A DNA stretch of 64,000 nucleotides from Paenibacillus illinoisensis NBRC 15959 (GCF_004000925.1 NZ_BIME01000010.1:1-64000), one strand, 5' to 3'. Shown: positions 25,907-35,300, counted from the stretch's first letter. Translations and numbers: made by a program. The notes: generated by a model not told the origin, from the sequence alone.

Positions 25907-26887
25907 ATGTCAACACGTCTATCCAAAGGGAAAACACGAAACAAAAATAACAGAATTCTACCTTATCTGGCAGTTCTATTGTCCGTCTCATCACTTACTG
26001 TTCCTGGTACCGTCGGGGCGGCTGCGGGAACCGGGAGCGCAAATGACTTACAGCAAGCCTCGCCTTGGGCGAGACAGGCCATTGAGATCGTAACAGAACA
26101 ACAGATGTTCCCAGGTAAGCAGGATGGATTGTTTCATCCGAGAGGGAGTCTTACACGCGGTGATCTGGCGTATACCTTGGTTCGCATTGCGGGTTTGAAT
26201 CAGGACTCTGAAGTTCAGAATTCATCCGAAGCTTTCAAGGATCTGAATTCAGGCACGGATAACATTGCTTTTATTAAATTGATAAGCTCTGCAGGAATCA
26301 TGAAGGGGTTTCCTGATGGCACATTTCGTCCGGACGAATTGGTCACCCGAGAACAACTCGCAGTGACTCTGATGCGTTTGATTCATTTTAGAGGATTTAC
26401 TGAAGCAGGTGGTACGAATTCCATGCTATCTTTCAAGGATGCTTCCAGCATCAGTCCATGGGCTGCAGAGAGCGTGAAGCAGGCAGTTAGACTGGGTTTG
26501 TTAAAGGGCGAGAATGGCCAGTTTGCTCCGAAACGTCCTACGACTAGACAAGAAATGGCTGTGATTGCTTTGCGCGGAAGCGACGTGATCAAGACGCTTG
26601 AAGAATCATCGGAACTGGATGACGCTGCATCAGATTCTGATTCGGATAAGCCAGATCAAGTGACGGAAGTTGAGGGGACGACTACAGGTAATGGAGTTAC
26701 AGGGAATTCTGGTGGAAACACAACGAATGGGAGTGGAAACAATTCCGGCAGTGGAAGTGGAAATGCAGGAGGAGGCAGCGGATCAACGCCAACCAACCCA
26801 ACCAACCCAACCAACCCAACCCAACCAACCCAACCAATCCAGAGACTCCTTCCAACCCTGAACCTGAGAATCAAGTCCCAGTGGTGA
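25907..26887 (+). CDS. S-layer homology surface protein, N-terminal part (frameshifted)
   Basis: The first 326 codons encode a signal peptide (cleavage near VGAAA, about residue 40) and three S-layer homology domains (about 48-95, 108-160, 170-222) that bind pyruvylated secondary cell-wall polymer. An acidic, then Gly/Ser/Asn-rich linker follows and ends in a TNP repeat. In the repeat the frame slips and the protein stops after RIKSQW. The other frame continues with an Ig-like and leucine-rich region (26881-28014). I read both as one gene of about 700 codons broken by a four-base loss. Confidence 0.85.
   Translation: MSTRLSKGKTRNKNNRILPYLAVLLSVSSLTVPGTVGAAAGTGSANDLQQASPWARQAIEIVTEQQMFPGKQDGLFHPRGSLTRGDLAYTLVRIAGLNQDSEVQNSSEAFKDLNSGTDNIAFIKLISSAGIMKGFPDGTFRPDELVTREQLAVTLMRLIHFRGFTEAGGTNSMLSFKDASSISPWAAESVKQAVRLGLLKGENGQFAPKRPTTRQEMAVIALRGSDVIKTLEESSELDDAASDSDSDKPDQVTEVEGTTTGNGVTGNSGGNTTNGSGNNSGSGSGNAGGGSGSTPTNPTNPTNPTQPTQPIQRLLPTLNLRIKSQW
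26791..26838 (+). repeat. nine-base tandem repeat with a four-base deletion
   Basis: The unit AACCAACCC occurs at 26791, 26800 and 26809. Then a short unit AACCC stands at 26818-26822, followed by a full unit at 26823 and a partial one. Nine-base units keep the reading frame. The short unit lacks AACC, and putting those four bases back joins the frames exactly: TNP repeats would run on into NPETPSNPEPENQVP. Confidence 0.9.
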
Positions 26888-28014
26888 TCAACGATGGGTT
26901 ACCCGATCAGGAACTTATTCTGGATCATGCGTCTCTGGAGTTCCAGGCCTCCTCATACTTCAGCGATCCGGATGGAGAAGTCCTGCAATTTAGTATTATA
27001 GATGGAGATGAAGCGGTTGTTTCTACTGCGGTAGATGGTCAGACAATCAAGCTCACAGCAGTGGCAGAAGGAGAAGCTGTACTGACAGTCAAGGCTGTCG
27101 ATAACCAGGGTGCCAGTGTTACTGCACAGCTCAAGATCACGGTCCTTGCGAATACGATCAGCAGGCAATTCCCTGATCCTAACTTAGCGCGAGCTGTTGC
27201 CTATTGGCTTGAGAAGGATGTGAATGATCCGTTAACCAAGCAGGAACTGGTGGAAGCACTGGTACAGACGGACGGAGGACTGTATGCGCGAGATGCGGGC
27301 ATCTCTGACCTGACAGGATACGAAATTTTCAAAGGCATGAACGTTACGGAAATTGACCTATCCGGGAACAACATCAGCCTTGTGAATGCTGAAGGATTTA
27401 CGCAATTGAAGAAGCTGAATTTATTCAGCAATCAACTTACAGAGGTCCATGTGTCAGGACTTTCAAATCTTGAGGAACTGGTATTGTCCTACAATCAGTT
27501 GACATCACTTGATGTAAGTGGCCTGAGTTCCCTTCAAGTGTTGGACGTTGGCGATAACCAACTGAATCATTTCCCTACCGGAGTTGCTGACCTGTCTTTA
27601 CTGCAAAACTTAAATATCCGTTACAATTCCATTATGCTCAGAGACGAGCCTGACTTTACTTTGCATATGGGTCTGATTGAACATTTACCGATGTACGATT
27701 TCGATGATGCTTCACCAGTTTTGGTGGAGGCCCCCGCTGGGAATATGGTTTATGTCGGTGAAGAAGAGACCGAGATTGATCTGGAATACATGTTTGAAGA
27801 TGAAGATGATGACCGTTCAACACTGATTCTTACAGCAGAGTCACCGGACCCGCAGCTAGCTGAGGTCAGAATGGATGGACAGAAGCTGTACGTCAGAGCT
27901 CTTGCATCAAGTGAAATCCCGATTCAAATCCACGTGCAGGCTAGAGACGTGCTGGGCAAAATGGACACAGGATACGTAGAGGTCATGCTTAAAACGAGAG
28001 AAGAATTGCTCTAA
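26881..28014 (+). CDS. surface protein, C-terminal part: Ig-like, leucine-rich repeats (frameshifted)
   Basis: In the frame shifted from the SLH part, codons open upstream of 26881 (NPETPSNPEPENQVP) and continue to the stop at 28014. A cadherin/Ig-like beta domain (about 15-95 from GTG 26881) is followed by an unclassified helical segment, four or five leucine-rich repeats (MNVTEIDLSGNNI, LKKLNLFSNQL, LEELVLSYNQL, LQVLDVGDNQL) and a last beta domain. The GTG at 26881 has no ribosome binding site, so it is probably translated only when the frame is restored. Confidence 0.75.
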   Translation: MVINDGLPDQELILDHASLEFQASSYFSDPDGEVLQFSIIDGDEAVVSTAVDGQTIKLTAVAEGEAVLTVKAVDNQGASVTAQLKITVLANTISRQFPDPNLARAVAYWLEKDVNDPLTKQELVEALVQTDGGLYARDAGISDLTGYEIFKGMNVTEIDLSGNNISLVNAEGFTQLKKLNLFSNQLTEVHVSGLSNLEELVLSYNQLTSLDVSGLSSLQVLDVGDNQLNHFPTGVADLSLLQNLNIRYNSIMLRDEPDFTLHMGLIEHLPMYDFDDASPVLVEAPAGNMVYVGEEETEIDLEYMFEDEDDDRSTLILTAESPDPQLAEVRMDGQKLYVRALASSEIPIQIHVQARDVLGKMDTGYVEVMLKTREELL

Positions 28015-28059
28015 AATTAGTCGCTTTTAAATTCAAGCAATCAAATAATACCAGGTGCT

Positions 28060-28088
28060 GCGCATCTCCTCTGGAGGTGCGTTTTTTA
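28060..28088 (+). terminator. Rho-independent terminator
   Basis: GCGCATCTCC pairs with GGAGGTGCGT around a three-base loop, with one G-T pair, followed by a T run. It ends the surface-protein gene. Confidence 0.75.
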
Positions 28089-28182
28089 TGCTGCATGCAG
28101 TCCAATAATGTTAGAATATTCAAGGAATGTATACGAATGATTCCGTTTATAACGGCGAGAGTGACAGGGAGGAGAATGAAAA

Positions 28183-28608
28183 ATGTCCGAAGGTACGTTG
28201 AATCCAAGTAATGCGGAAGAATCAGCCTATGTGCGTAATCAACTGATTGCATTTAATGCGGCTCATCTGAGCGAGGATCTGAAGCATCGGTATGAGGAAT
28301 TGAATTTTAATATCAAAAATGAGGCAGGGAATATCGTTGCCGGCGTCCTCAGCACGCTGTGCTGGAACTGGTTGGAACTCGATATCTTATGGGTAGATGA
28401 GAAGCAGCGGCACCAGGGCTTTGGTTCCCAATTGCTGCTCGAGATTGAACGTATTGCGCGTGAGAAAAGCTGTGATTTTATTATGCTGAATACATTTTCG
28501 TTCCAGGCACCGGGCTTCTACAAGAAGCATGGATACCAATTGATGACAACCCTTGAGAACGCGCCAACAGGGCATCGTCATTATTACTTTAAGAAGGATC
28601 TAACGTAG
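28183..28608 (+). CDS. GNAT family N-acetyltransferase
   Basis: This 141-residue protein has the GNAT core, with LDILWVDEKQRHQGFGSQLL carrying the pyrophosphate loop and APGFYKKHGYQ as motif B. The N-terminal half lacks an extra domain. GGGAGGAG lies before the ATG. A second GNAT gene follows 52 bases on, and the two share only the general fold. Confidence 0.85.
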   Translation: MSEGTLNPSNAEESAYVRNQLIAFNAAHLSEDLKHRYEELNFNIKNEAGNIVAGVLSTLCWNWLELDILWVDEKQRHQGFGSQLLLEIERIAREKSCDFIMLNTFSFQAPGFYKKHGYQLMTTLENAPTGHRHYYFKKDLT

Positions 28609-28660
28609 GGTAAGATATAGAGTACGGAACAACATGATAGGAATTTAGGAGGAGCGATCT

Positions 28661-29098
28661 ATGGTTACAATCAAAGCCATTGAACTTCAGGATTTGCCTG
28701 CCTTAAGCCAATTGTACAATGAGTTGATGGGGGCCCCCACCAATGAGGAGCAGATGCAGAAAATGTTTAAGTACATACAGCAAAATGGTCATTATCATGT
28801 GCTTGGTGCATTTTACAATGGCGAGCTGGCCGGATCTGTTATGGGGATCGAATGCATGGACCTCGTGGGACAATGCAAGCCTTTCATGGTTGTGGAGAAT
28901 GTGATCGTATCTGATCATGTGCGGAGACAGGGAATCGGTCAGAAGCTGATGCTCCAGATTGAACGGATTGCGAGAGACCTCGGGTGCGAGTACATGATTC
29001 TGGTATCTGGAGATCAGCGCAAGGAAGCACATCTTTTCTATGAAAAGCTTGGATTCAAGGATGAGAAAGTTCAAGGGTACCGGAAGCATTTTAACTGA
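28661..29098 (+). CDS. GNAT family N-acetyltransferase
   Basis: This 145-residue protein has MVTIKAIELQDLPAL at the start, VVENVIVSDHVRRQGIGQKL for motif A, and AHLFYEKLGF for motif B. It is of the compact YpeA/RimI-like type. The acceptor is unknown. AGGAGG stands nine bases before the ATG. Confidence 0.87.
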   Translation: MVTIKAIELQDLPALSQLYNELMGAPTNEEQMQKMFKYIQQNGHYHVLGAFYNGELAGSVMGIECMDLVGQCKPFMVVENVIVSDHVRRQGIGQKLMLQIERIARDLGCEYMILVSGDQRKEAHLFYEKLGFKDEKVQGYRKHFN

Positions 29099-29174
29099 CC
29101 AGGAGGATTACTTAAGGAGCAAGGCGAATAAGGCATAGTCAAAATAAAACCATGGATCTGAGGGAGGCACTCTC

Positions 29175-29597
29175 GTGTTCAAAAAATGGGCTAATGTCTT
29201 GATGATTGTGAGTTTGATCTTCGCCGTATGTTCCCCTACATCCTACGCCGCTGCCAAAACGCTTAAGGTAACGGTGACGCTGGTGAGCGCGGAGCTGGTA
29301 GAGAACAACTCCGTCGGCAACGATTGGGCGATAGGCGCAAGCGTGAACGGCAAAAACCTGAAGGAAGGTTCATCGGTTACATTAAATCTGAAATCAACCG
29401 ATACGCTGAAATTAAAAGCGGAAGCCGAAGAACAGGATAAGATTCCGGATATCGGAAGCAAGAGTGCGAATGTCAAGGTATCTTCATTCTCCAAATCAAC
29501 GAATAAGACTCTTTCCGTTGTTGTAAAAGAGAACAGAGGCCGTTATTCGGGTAACACGGCAACATGGGAGTTCAAATTCAAAATCAGCAAAAAGTAA
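29175..29597 (+). CDS. small secreted protein of unknown function
   Basis: This protein of 140 residues has a classical signal peptide (MFKKWANVLMIVSLIFAVCS, cleavage probably after SYAAA). The mature part is Lys- and Ser-rich with alternating beta-type strands and no Cys. The GTG start has GAGGGAGG upstream. It is a single-gene unit with its own terminator. I do not recognise a family; a small wall- or matrix-associated beta-sandwich is a guess from composition. Confidence 0.7.
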   Translation: MFKKWANVLMIVSLIFAVCSPTSYAAAKTLKVTVTLVSAELVENNSVGNDWAIGASVNGKNLKEGSSVTLNLKSTDTLKLKAEAEEQDKIPDIGSKSANVKVSSFSKSTNKTLSVVVKENRGRYSGNTATWEFKFKISKK

Positions 29598-29620
29598 TTC
29601 GAATTGGAATTATTCAGAAG

Positions 29621-29646
29621 AAAAGGGAGCTTAAGCTCCCTTTTTT
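29621..29646 (+). terminator. Rho-independent terminator
   Basis: A perfect palindrome AAAAGGGAGCTTAAGCTCCC is followed by TTTTTT, directly after the secreted-protein gene. Confidence 0.9.
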
Positions 29647-29783
29647 ATTTATATTTGCAGGGCGGTACTGAAGGAATTGATAGTATCGGCAGGATACTCA
29701 CTTTGGTAAAATGAAGAAAGCTTTGGAAACCGAACGTGTATCAGTTGAGTTGATATAAGTTAGATGAGGAGGTCATACCTAAC

Positions 29784-31004
29784 ATGAGAATCGTGGATAA
29801 CATCAAAGTATGGGGGGAGCCGCTGGAGAATGCAGTGAGTCAGGCGGTGACGTGTTCGCTGCATGGAGATGTGCTTGGCGTTGCACTGATGGCTGACCAT
29901 CACAAAGGGTATTCGCAACCGATCGGAGGTGTTGTCGCCTACCGTAACATGATTAGTCCTTCGGGCGTTGGATACGATATTGCCTGCGGAAACAAGGCGG
30001 TACGTACGAATCTCATGTGGGAGGATATCAAGGACCATATTGCCGTTATTATGGATGATATCAATGCTAACGTATCGTTCGGGGTGGGTCGCAATAATCC
30101 AACCCCGGTTGATCACGAGCTGTTTGATGATGCGAGTTGGAAGCTGTTCGATTCGATTGAGCCTGGGCTGCAGCACAAATTAAAAACGCTCGCACGGAAC
30201 CAGCTTGGTACGGTGGGCAGCGGCAATCACTTTGTGGATATTTTCGTAGAGGAATCAACGGGTAAAGTATGGGTTGCCAATCATTTCGGCAGTCGGGGGT
30301 TTGGTCATAAAGTCGCGAGCGGTTTCCTCAATCTGGCTGCAGGTCGTGAGTTCAGCGGTAAAGCACCTGGAGAATCCATGGATCAGCCACCAACGTTGTT
30401 TGACTTGAACAGCGAAATGGGCGAAATGTATTGGGACGGAATGACACTCGCAGGCCGGTATGCCTATGCAGGACGAGATTATGTTATAGAACAGGTCCTT
30501 GGTATTCTTGGAGCGAGTGCGGAGTACTCGGTGCATAACCATCATAACTTTGCCTGGAAAGAACAGCATATGGGCGAAGACGTGGTCGTCGTCCGTAAGG
30601 GAGCAACCCCGTTGGCACCCGCACAGCTAGGTTTTGTCGGAGGCAGCATGGGAGATATCTCAGTGATTGTGGAGGGCATCCACAGCGAGGAGAACACGGA
30701 ATCCTACCGCAGCACGGTGCATGGGGCTGGACGGATCATGAGTCGTACCCAGGCTGCCGGGAAAATGAACTACAAGCTGCGCACTCGCATGGGCGGAGAG
30801 ATCAGTGAAGAACAGATGCATGCGGCCATTCGTGCATATGGTGTCGAGCTGAGGGGTGCAGGCACAGACGAAAGCCCGTTTGTGTATAAAAAGCTGCAGG
30901 ATGTCCTGAATGCTCATGCAGACACTCTGAAAATCAATCATATTCTGCGCCCTGTCGGTGTTGCCATGGCTGGTGGCAATGAATTCGATCCATATAAGGA
31001 CTAG
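29784..31004 (+). CDS. rtcB: RtcB family RNA-splicing ligase
   Basis: This 406-residue protein has all RtcB landmarks: GVGYDIACG with the metal-binding Asp and Cys, GTVGSGNHFVD, HFGSRGFGH, HNHHNFAWKE, VRKGATPL and VHGAGR, whose His is the guanylated nucleophile. RtcB joins RNA 2',3'-cyclic phosphate or 3'-phosphate ends to 5'-OH ends with GTP and Mn. No archease or RtcA gene is near. GAGGAGG precedes the ATG by 12 bases. Its likely task is repair of RNA cut by ribotoxins, which is an inference from the family. Confidence 0.92.
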   Translation: MRIVDNIKVWGEPLENAVSQAVTCSLHGDVLGVALMADHHKGYSQPIGGVVAYRNMISPSGVGYDIACGNKAVRTNLMWEDIKDHIAVIMDDINANVSFGVGRNNPTPVDHELFDDASWKLFDSIEPGLQHKLKTLARNQLGTVGSGNHFVDIFVEESTGKVWVANHFGSRGFGHKVASGFLNLAAGREFSGKAPGESMDQPPTLFDLNSEMGEMYWDGMTLAGRYAYAGRDYVIEQVLGILGASAEYSVHNHHNFAWKEQHMGEDVVVVRKGATPLAPAQLGFVGGSMGDISVIVEGIHSEENTESYRSTVHGAGRIMSRTQAAGKMNYKLRTRMGGEISEEQMHAAIRAYGVELRGAGTDESPFVYKKLQDVLNAHADTLKINHILRPVGVAMAGGNEFDPYKD

Positions 31005-31077
31005 TGAAATAGGTTCTTTTCCCGGAGTACTTGTTTAATTATGAATTACTTGAACTTAATAGAAGAAGGTGAGCACC

Positions 31078-32256
31078 ATGAGAAACTGCGCATTATACAG
31101 CTCCCAGTTTGACCTGGATCAGCTGTTTGAAATTATTCAATCCATCTATCCACAGGATCAGATCGTACGTAAGGAAGACAAGACGCATATTCAGGTTATC
31201 CGCAAAAAGTGGCTCAGCAAGAAAACCAAGGGCTTCAATATCATGACAAGTCAGACACACCCCGAAGAATTCACCTCGATGATTCAAGGTATGATGGGGT
31301 TTCTGAGTCAGATTGAAGGACGTAATCCGGCAGTGCAGGAAAAAGTGTTGATCAAATGCTCGACCCTGAACATGGTCGTTGGCATTGAGACCGAAGAGGA
31401 CATATCGGAGGAGTTTTTCCAGGAATTATTGAAGCTTGCTCAAGGGCTGGATGCGGTTATTTTTTGGGGAGGCGGCTCCTTGCTGAACGCACAAGGACAG
31501 CTGCTGCTGGACGTGAATGGGGAATCCGAGGTAGAGGATTACCACGTGACAGCACACACCAGTCTTTTGGATGATGTCAGACCACCGTCCGAGTCAGGCA
31601 CTCGCCGCAAGGAAAATTCCGAGTCCATTATGGCAGCGCAGGGGATTCCATTCAATGTGCATTTACCCGCAAGGGCTGGAGATGAGCATACAACGATCCG
31701 AAGCGTTGAAGAAGTGGCACAACGAGCGGTAGCCTTATGTATCGCAGCACTCAAGGGTGAATGCCTCGGTGCAGGAGAGAGTGCAGAGGACACGGCAGCA
31801 CTCGTTCAGGAGGTCATCGACAAGTACGATGCAGCCTCATTTTTCTCCCCAGCGGAGAAAAGATTTATCGAGCAGCATGGAGCGAAGCAGCAGGAAGTCA
31901 TCACCTTTTCGTGGGGATACGAAGCTTACCATGTCATGCTGTGGGCGCTTGGTTATGTCGATGAATTGGGAGCTCCAGTAGATCTATGTAACGTTGGACA
32001 GGCCGTAGGTTATTTGCAGCAAAAGGACAGCTTCGAGGACTTCCTCGCGGGTGCATCCCTGCGGAGCAAAAGTGAAATTCTCGATGCGGCCGACCTGATC
32101 TACCGTTACAACTGGGTATGTGTGAACAGTCGGATTAATGAGCAGACCCCTCCTGCAGGCTTGAATGGTGGAGTAGCCTATGAGCGTCACCGTGCACTGA
32201 ATTGGCTCATTTGTTATATGGATCAGGAATGGGACGAGGTACGGACGGATACGTAA
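31078..32256 (+). CDS. DUF4272 domain protein
   Basis: This 392-residue cytoplasmic protein has a C-terminal half (about 185-385) matching DUF4272: RRKENSESIMAAQGIPFNVH at its start, VAQRAVALCIAALKGE, then EAYHVMLWALGYVDEL and AADLIYRYNWVCVNSR. The N-terminal half is alpha/beta, with IFWGGGSLLNAQGQLLLD. The function is unknown. The start is ATG 31078, with GAAGGTGAG just upstream. It lies 73 bases after rtcB on the same strand, and the two may share a transcript. Confidence 0.78.
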   Translation: MRNCALYSSQFDLDQLFEIIQSIYPQDQIVRKEDKTHIQVIRKKWLSKKTKGFNIMTSQTHPEEFTSMIQGMMGFLSQIEGRNPAVQEKVLIKCSTLNMVVGIETEEDISEEFFQELLKLAQGLDAVIFWGGGSLLNAQGQLLLDVNGESEVEDYHVTAHTSLLDDVRPPSESGTRRKENSESIMAAQGIPFNVHLPARAGDEHTTIRSVEEVAQRAVALCIAALKGECLGAGESAEDTAALVQEVIDKYDAASFFSPAEKRFIEQHGAKQQEVITFSWGYEAYHVMLWALGYVDELGAPVDLCNVGQAVGYLQQKDSFEDFLAGASLRSKSEILDAADLIYRYNWVCVNSRINEQTPPAGLNGGVAYERHRALNWLICYMDQEWDEVRTDT

Positions 32257-32293
32257 TACGCATAGCGGACTTTGATATGTAGGCATAATTCCA

Positions 32294-32334
32294 AAATCCC
32301 CCAACCAGTTAAACACTGCGTGGGGGATTTTTTT
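32294..32334 (+). terminator. Rho-independent terminator
   Basis: AAATCCCCCA (32294-32303) pairs perfectly with TGGGGGATTT (32321-32330) and is followed by TTTT. It lies between the convergent DUF4272 and LacI genes. Confidence 0.88.
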
Positions 32335-32346
32335 GTCGTTTGGGTG

Positions 32347-33384
32347 TTACCCGCTATGCCGGTTATATTGCTCCCGAATGATGACGTCTGCCAAGATCAA
32401 TTTTTTCTCCACATTACTCTCGGGGTTTACAATGCGCCACAACATCTGGTCCACTGCACGCGCACCAAGCAATTCCTTGTTTACATTGACCGTAGCAAGC
32501 ACTGGAATATTGTCGTACAAATTATCAAAACCGGTGACAACACATTGATCAGGTACGGTTATTCCCATGCTCTCCAGTGCTTCTATCGTGTAGAGCGCGG
32601 AAAAGTCATTGGCACATACAAACACCTCTGGCAAGTTGGCCTCATGAACCACCGACGTAAACGTTTGGCGGAAATCATCGACGGCTGGACTGCACAACTC
32701 CGGTATCTGATTCAGGTCTATACCGTTGCCCATGAGCACAGAAGTGTACGCGATCCATCGCTCATAGAAGCTGTGAGCATCGCTGATATTTCCGACAAAT
32801 TGAAAGCTCTTGAAACCCTTGCGAAGCAGATATAGCATGATTTCACGCATCGAAGTAAAGTTGTCCGTAAAAATGCTGTCACTGTGGAAGACCGGATCGA
32901 GATGATCAACCATAACGACGGGAATCCCCAGGCGCTTAATTTCAAGCAAAATGGGGGTGGTAATCGAACCCACCGTAATAATGCCCCGAATGGCATCGGG
33001 ATTTAGCAGTGTAAATAATTGGTCTGCAGAAGGCTCCGTCAGGGTAAGAATATTGATCCCTTTCTGGTTCAGTCTGGATGATATCCCATTAAAGACGGGT
33101 CCCCAGTAAACAGAATCCTGGTTTTGGTAACGAACATTTGGAAACAAAATGAGGATCGTTCCGCTCCAACGCATGTGTTGTGGATCGTGAAGTTCATTGC
33201 TGTTGTTCATATCGCCAGATAACAGGCTGTTATCTTTGAAATATCCAAGTTTGCCAGCGGCCTTAAGGATAATGTCCCGTGTCTGATCACTCACACCGGA
33301 TTTACCCGAGAGCGCACGTGAGACCGCAAATTTTGACAGACCCGTAAAATGTGCAATTTCCTGAATTGTTACCTTCGTCTTCAT
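32347..33384 (-). CDS. LacI family transcriptional regulator
   Basis: This 345-residue regulator has the LacI helix-turn-helix at its N-terminus (VTIQEIAHFTGLSKFAVSRA, with hinge helix residues following) and a periplasmic-binding-like effector domain. It is divergent from the ten-gene carbohydrate cluster that starts at 33905 and is the obvious candidate for its control. The start is placed at the second of two adjacent ATG codons because AAGGATGG is then seven bases upstream. The effector is probably a sugar taken in by the cluster. Confidence 0.9.
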   Translation of the reverse strand: MKTKVTIQEIAHFTGLSKFAVSRALSGKSGVSDQTRDIILKAAGKLGYFKDNSLLSGDMNNSNELHDPQHMRWSGTILILFPNVRYQNQDSVYWGPVFNGISSRLNQKGINILTLTEPSADQLFTLLNPDAIRGIITVGSITTPILLEIKRLGIPVVMVDHLDPVFHSDSIFTDNFTSMREIMLYLLRKGFKSFQFVGNISDAHSFYERWIAYTSVLMGNGIDLNQIPELCSPAVDDFRQTFTSVVHEANLPEVFVCANDFSALYTIEALESMGITVPDQCVVTGFDNLYDNIPVLATVNVNKELLGARAVDQMLWRIVNPESNVEKKLILADVIIREQYNRHSG

Positions 33385-33749
33385 CATACCATCCTTACAT
33401 TTCTTAGTTCTGCCGTCTTCTTGACCATGTAGCATGAAACTGATTCCAGTATATCATGATATATTTCCTCTAATCTAATAACGGATGCAGAATGAAAAAT
33501 GTTAGTGTTTCTATCGTTTTGAGTTGGAGATGAAACTGGAATGATGAAGTTTGGTGAGAGAAAAGATCATAATATGTCATTCGTTATTATCTATTTGTTA
33601 TTTTTATATAATAACAAATTTTAACGAAGTGGAAATCGTGAAGCGAAGATTAGGACAGGAAAAAACTTTCAACCATGCTTGTTATCAGCGTTATTATGGG
33701 TTATATCAGCATAATATCAGATAAATTAGAAAATGTTAACAATAAAATG

Positions 33750-33797
33750 TTGACGCTTACATTTTGCTATGTTAAATTTTGTTTGTTCAAACCAAAC
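33750..33797 (+). promoter_or_regulatory. promoter and possible LacI operator of the glycan-import cluster
   Basis: TTGACG (33750-33755), a 17-base spacer and TAAATT (33773-33778) form a plausible sigma-A promoter. An imperfect inverted repeat GTTTGTTC-A-AACCAAAC (33781-33797) covers the expected start of transcription, where a LacI repressor would block. The whole gene-free stretch 33385-33904 is strongly A/T-rich and holds further short repeats such as TTATCAG/TATCAGC (33680-33722). Confidence 0.5.
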
Positions 33798-33904
33798 GTT
33801 AAAATAACAAATGGTGGTGGTGTGCTGATTTCATTAGGTGAGTGAGTGCTAGCGATTTGACATGACCATTTCAGGCATACACATTCGGGGAGGTTGTAAA
33901 AAAC

Positions 33905-35287
33905 ATGATTAGAAAATGGAACGTTCTGCCGTTGATGTTACTGGCTGTGATCCTTTTTGTATCCGCTTGCAGTGGAGGTGGGACAGTGCAAAATGGCACA
34001 GAGCCAGAGGGGACCGCCAATTCGGGCACGACAACCGAAACCGCCGGAACAGAGACAGAAGGCGGGACAGAAGAGGTGGCAGCAAATGTACCGGATCTCG
34101 GTGGACGTGTCATCAAGGTTGCTGCCTGGTGGGATCTGACGCCAGCGGGGGAGACAGCATCGGATAAGGCCCGTCTCGATAAGATTGCTGAAGTCGAAAA
34201 AAAATATAACGTGAAAATCGAGTTTGTCAATGTCCCATTCGAAGAATACATGAATAAATTCACCACGACTGCGCTGGCTGGCGAGCCATTCGCAGACATC
34301 GTCCAGATGGAATACAAGTCCGCTCTTCCCGCCATCCTCAAAGGGCAGCTGCTGCCGATCTCCGAATTCACCACAGCCGAGAACAACATCAATCAAGAAG
34401 CCAATTTGATTACTAAATATCCAGCTATCGCCGGTGATTACTACTCATTCGATAATCCAATCAGCATTGGTCTGGGACTTCACTATAACCGCGACCTGTT
34501 CAAAAAAATGTCGCTGCCTGATCCACAGGAGCTCTATAACCAGGGTGAGTGGAATTGGGACAAATTCATGGAACTGGCCAAACAGGCAACAAAAGATACG
34601 GATAACGACGGCAAAATTGACGTATACGGATTCTCCGGCTGGCCGATTGACGTGCTTCGTCACTTTACCGCTGCCAATGGCGGCACGATCGTAGATGACG
34701 AAAATGCAAAAGAAGGATTGTCCGATCCCAAAACCATTGAGGCTGCCGAATTCGTTAAACGCCTCTATAACGTGGAGAATGTCGTGAAGGTCAAAACGGG
34801 CGACAAAACCAACTGGGAGGAAAGCAATACATTCAAGGATGGAGACGTTGCCTTATTCACAGCCGCTGAATGGCAGCTGGGCGATATCACCTTTGCCGCT
34901 GGTGTAGTTCCCATTCCGAACGGACCTCAGGGCAGCAAGGATGTAACGTACGCCAACAATGCAGCCTCAGCGAAATTCATCCCGAAAGGTGTGGAAGATC
35001 CGAAGATTGTCTACCAGATTTATGAAGAGACCTATGACATACCGCAGATTGAAGAGTATCCGGGTCAGGATTACCTGGAGAGCCGTTATACCGACGAGAA
35101 GGACATTGCCATGATTCGTGAGCATATTGCCGGAACGGGACGTATCCTGCTCGATGATGCCTACGCAGGGTATCCCATCGGAGATTATGTGAACGACATC
35201 ATTAAAAACAACGCGTCCGTTACAGCGACAGCCGAGAAATATAAGGCTCAGGCACAGGCTGCAGTTGATAAACTTGGCAAGCAATAA
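33905..35287 (+). CDS. extracellular solute-binding lipoprotein (family 1)
   Basis: This 460-residue binding protein has a lipoprotein signal with VSAC and Cys22 as lipidation site, then an acidic Thr/Glu/Gly linker (about 25-60) and a MalE-type two-lobe domain starting at RVIKVAAWWDL. Typical segments are FADIVQMEY, WNWDKFMELAKQAT and GVEDPKIVYQIYEE. It should capture a sugar for one or both permease pairs downstream. GGGGAGG lies before the ATG. A stem-loop after it probably stabilises its mRNA. Confidence 0.9.
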   Translation: MIRKWNVLPLMLLAVILFVSACSGGGTVQNGTEPEGTANSGTTTETAGTETEGGTEEVAANVPDLGGRVIKVAAWWDLTPAGETASDKARLDKIAEVEKKYNVKIEFVNVPFEEYMNKFTTTALAGEPFADIVQMEYKSALPAILKGQLLPISEFTTAENNINQEANLITKYPAIAGDYYSFDNPISIGLGLHYNRDLFKKMSLPDPQELYNQGEWNWDKFMELAKQATKDTDNDGKIDVYGFSGWPIDVLRHFTAANGGTIVDDENAKEGLSDPKTIEAAEFVKRLYNVENVVKVKTGDKTNWEESNTFKDGDVALFTAAEWQLGDITFAAGVVPIPNGPQGSKDVTYANNAASAKFIPKGVEDPKIVYQIYEETYDIPQIEEYPGQDYLESRYTDEKDIAMIREHIAGTGRILLDDAYAGYPIGDYVNDIIKNNASVTATAEKYKAQAQAAVDKLGKQ

Positions 35288-35300
35288 CACCAGCAAGTGA

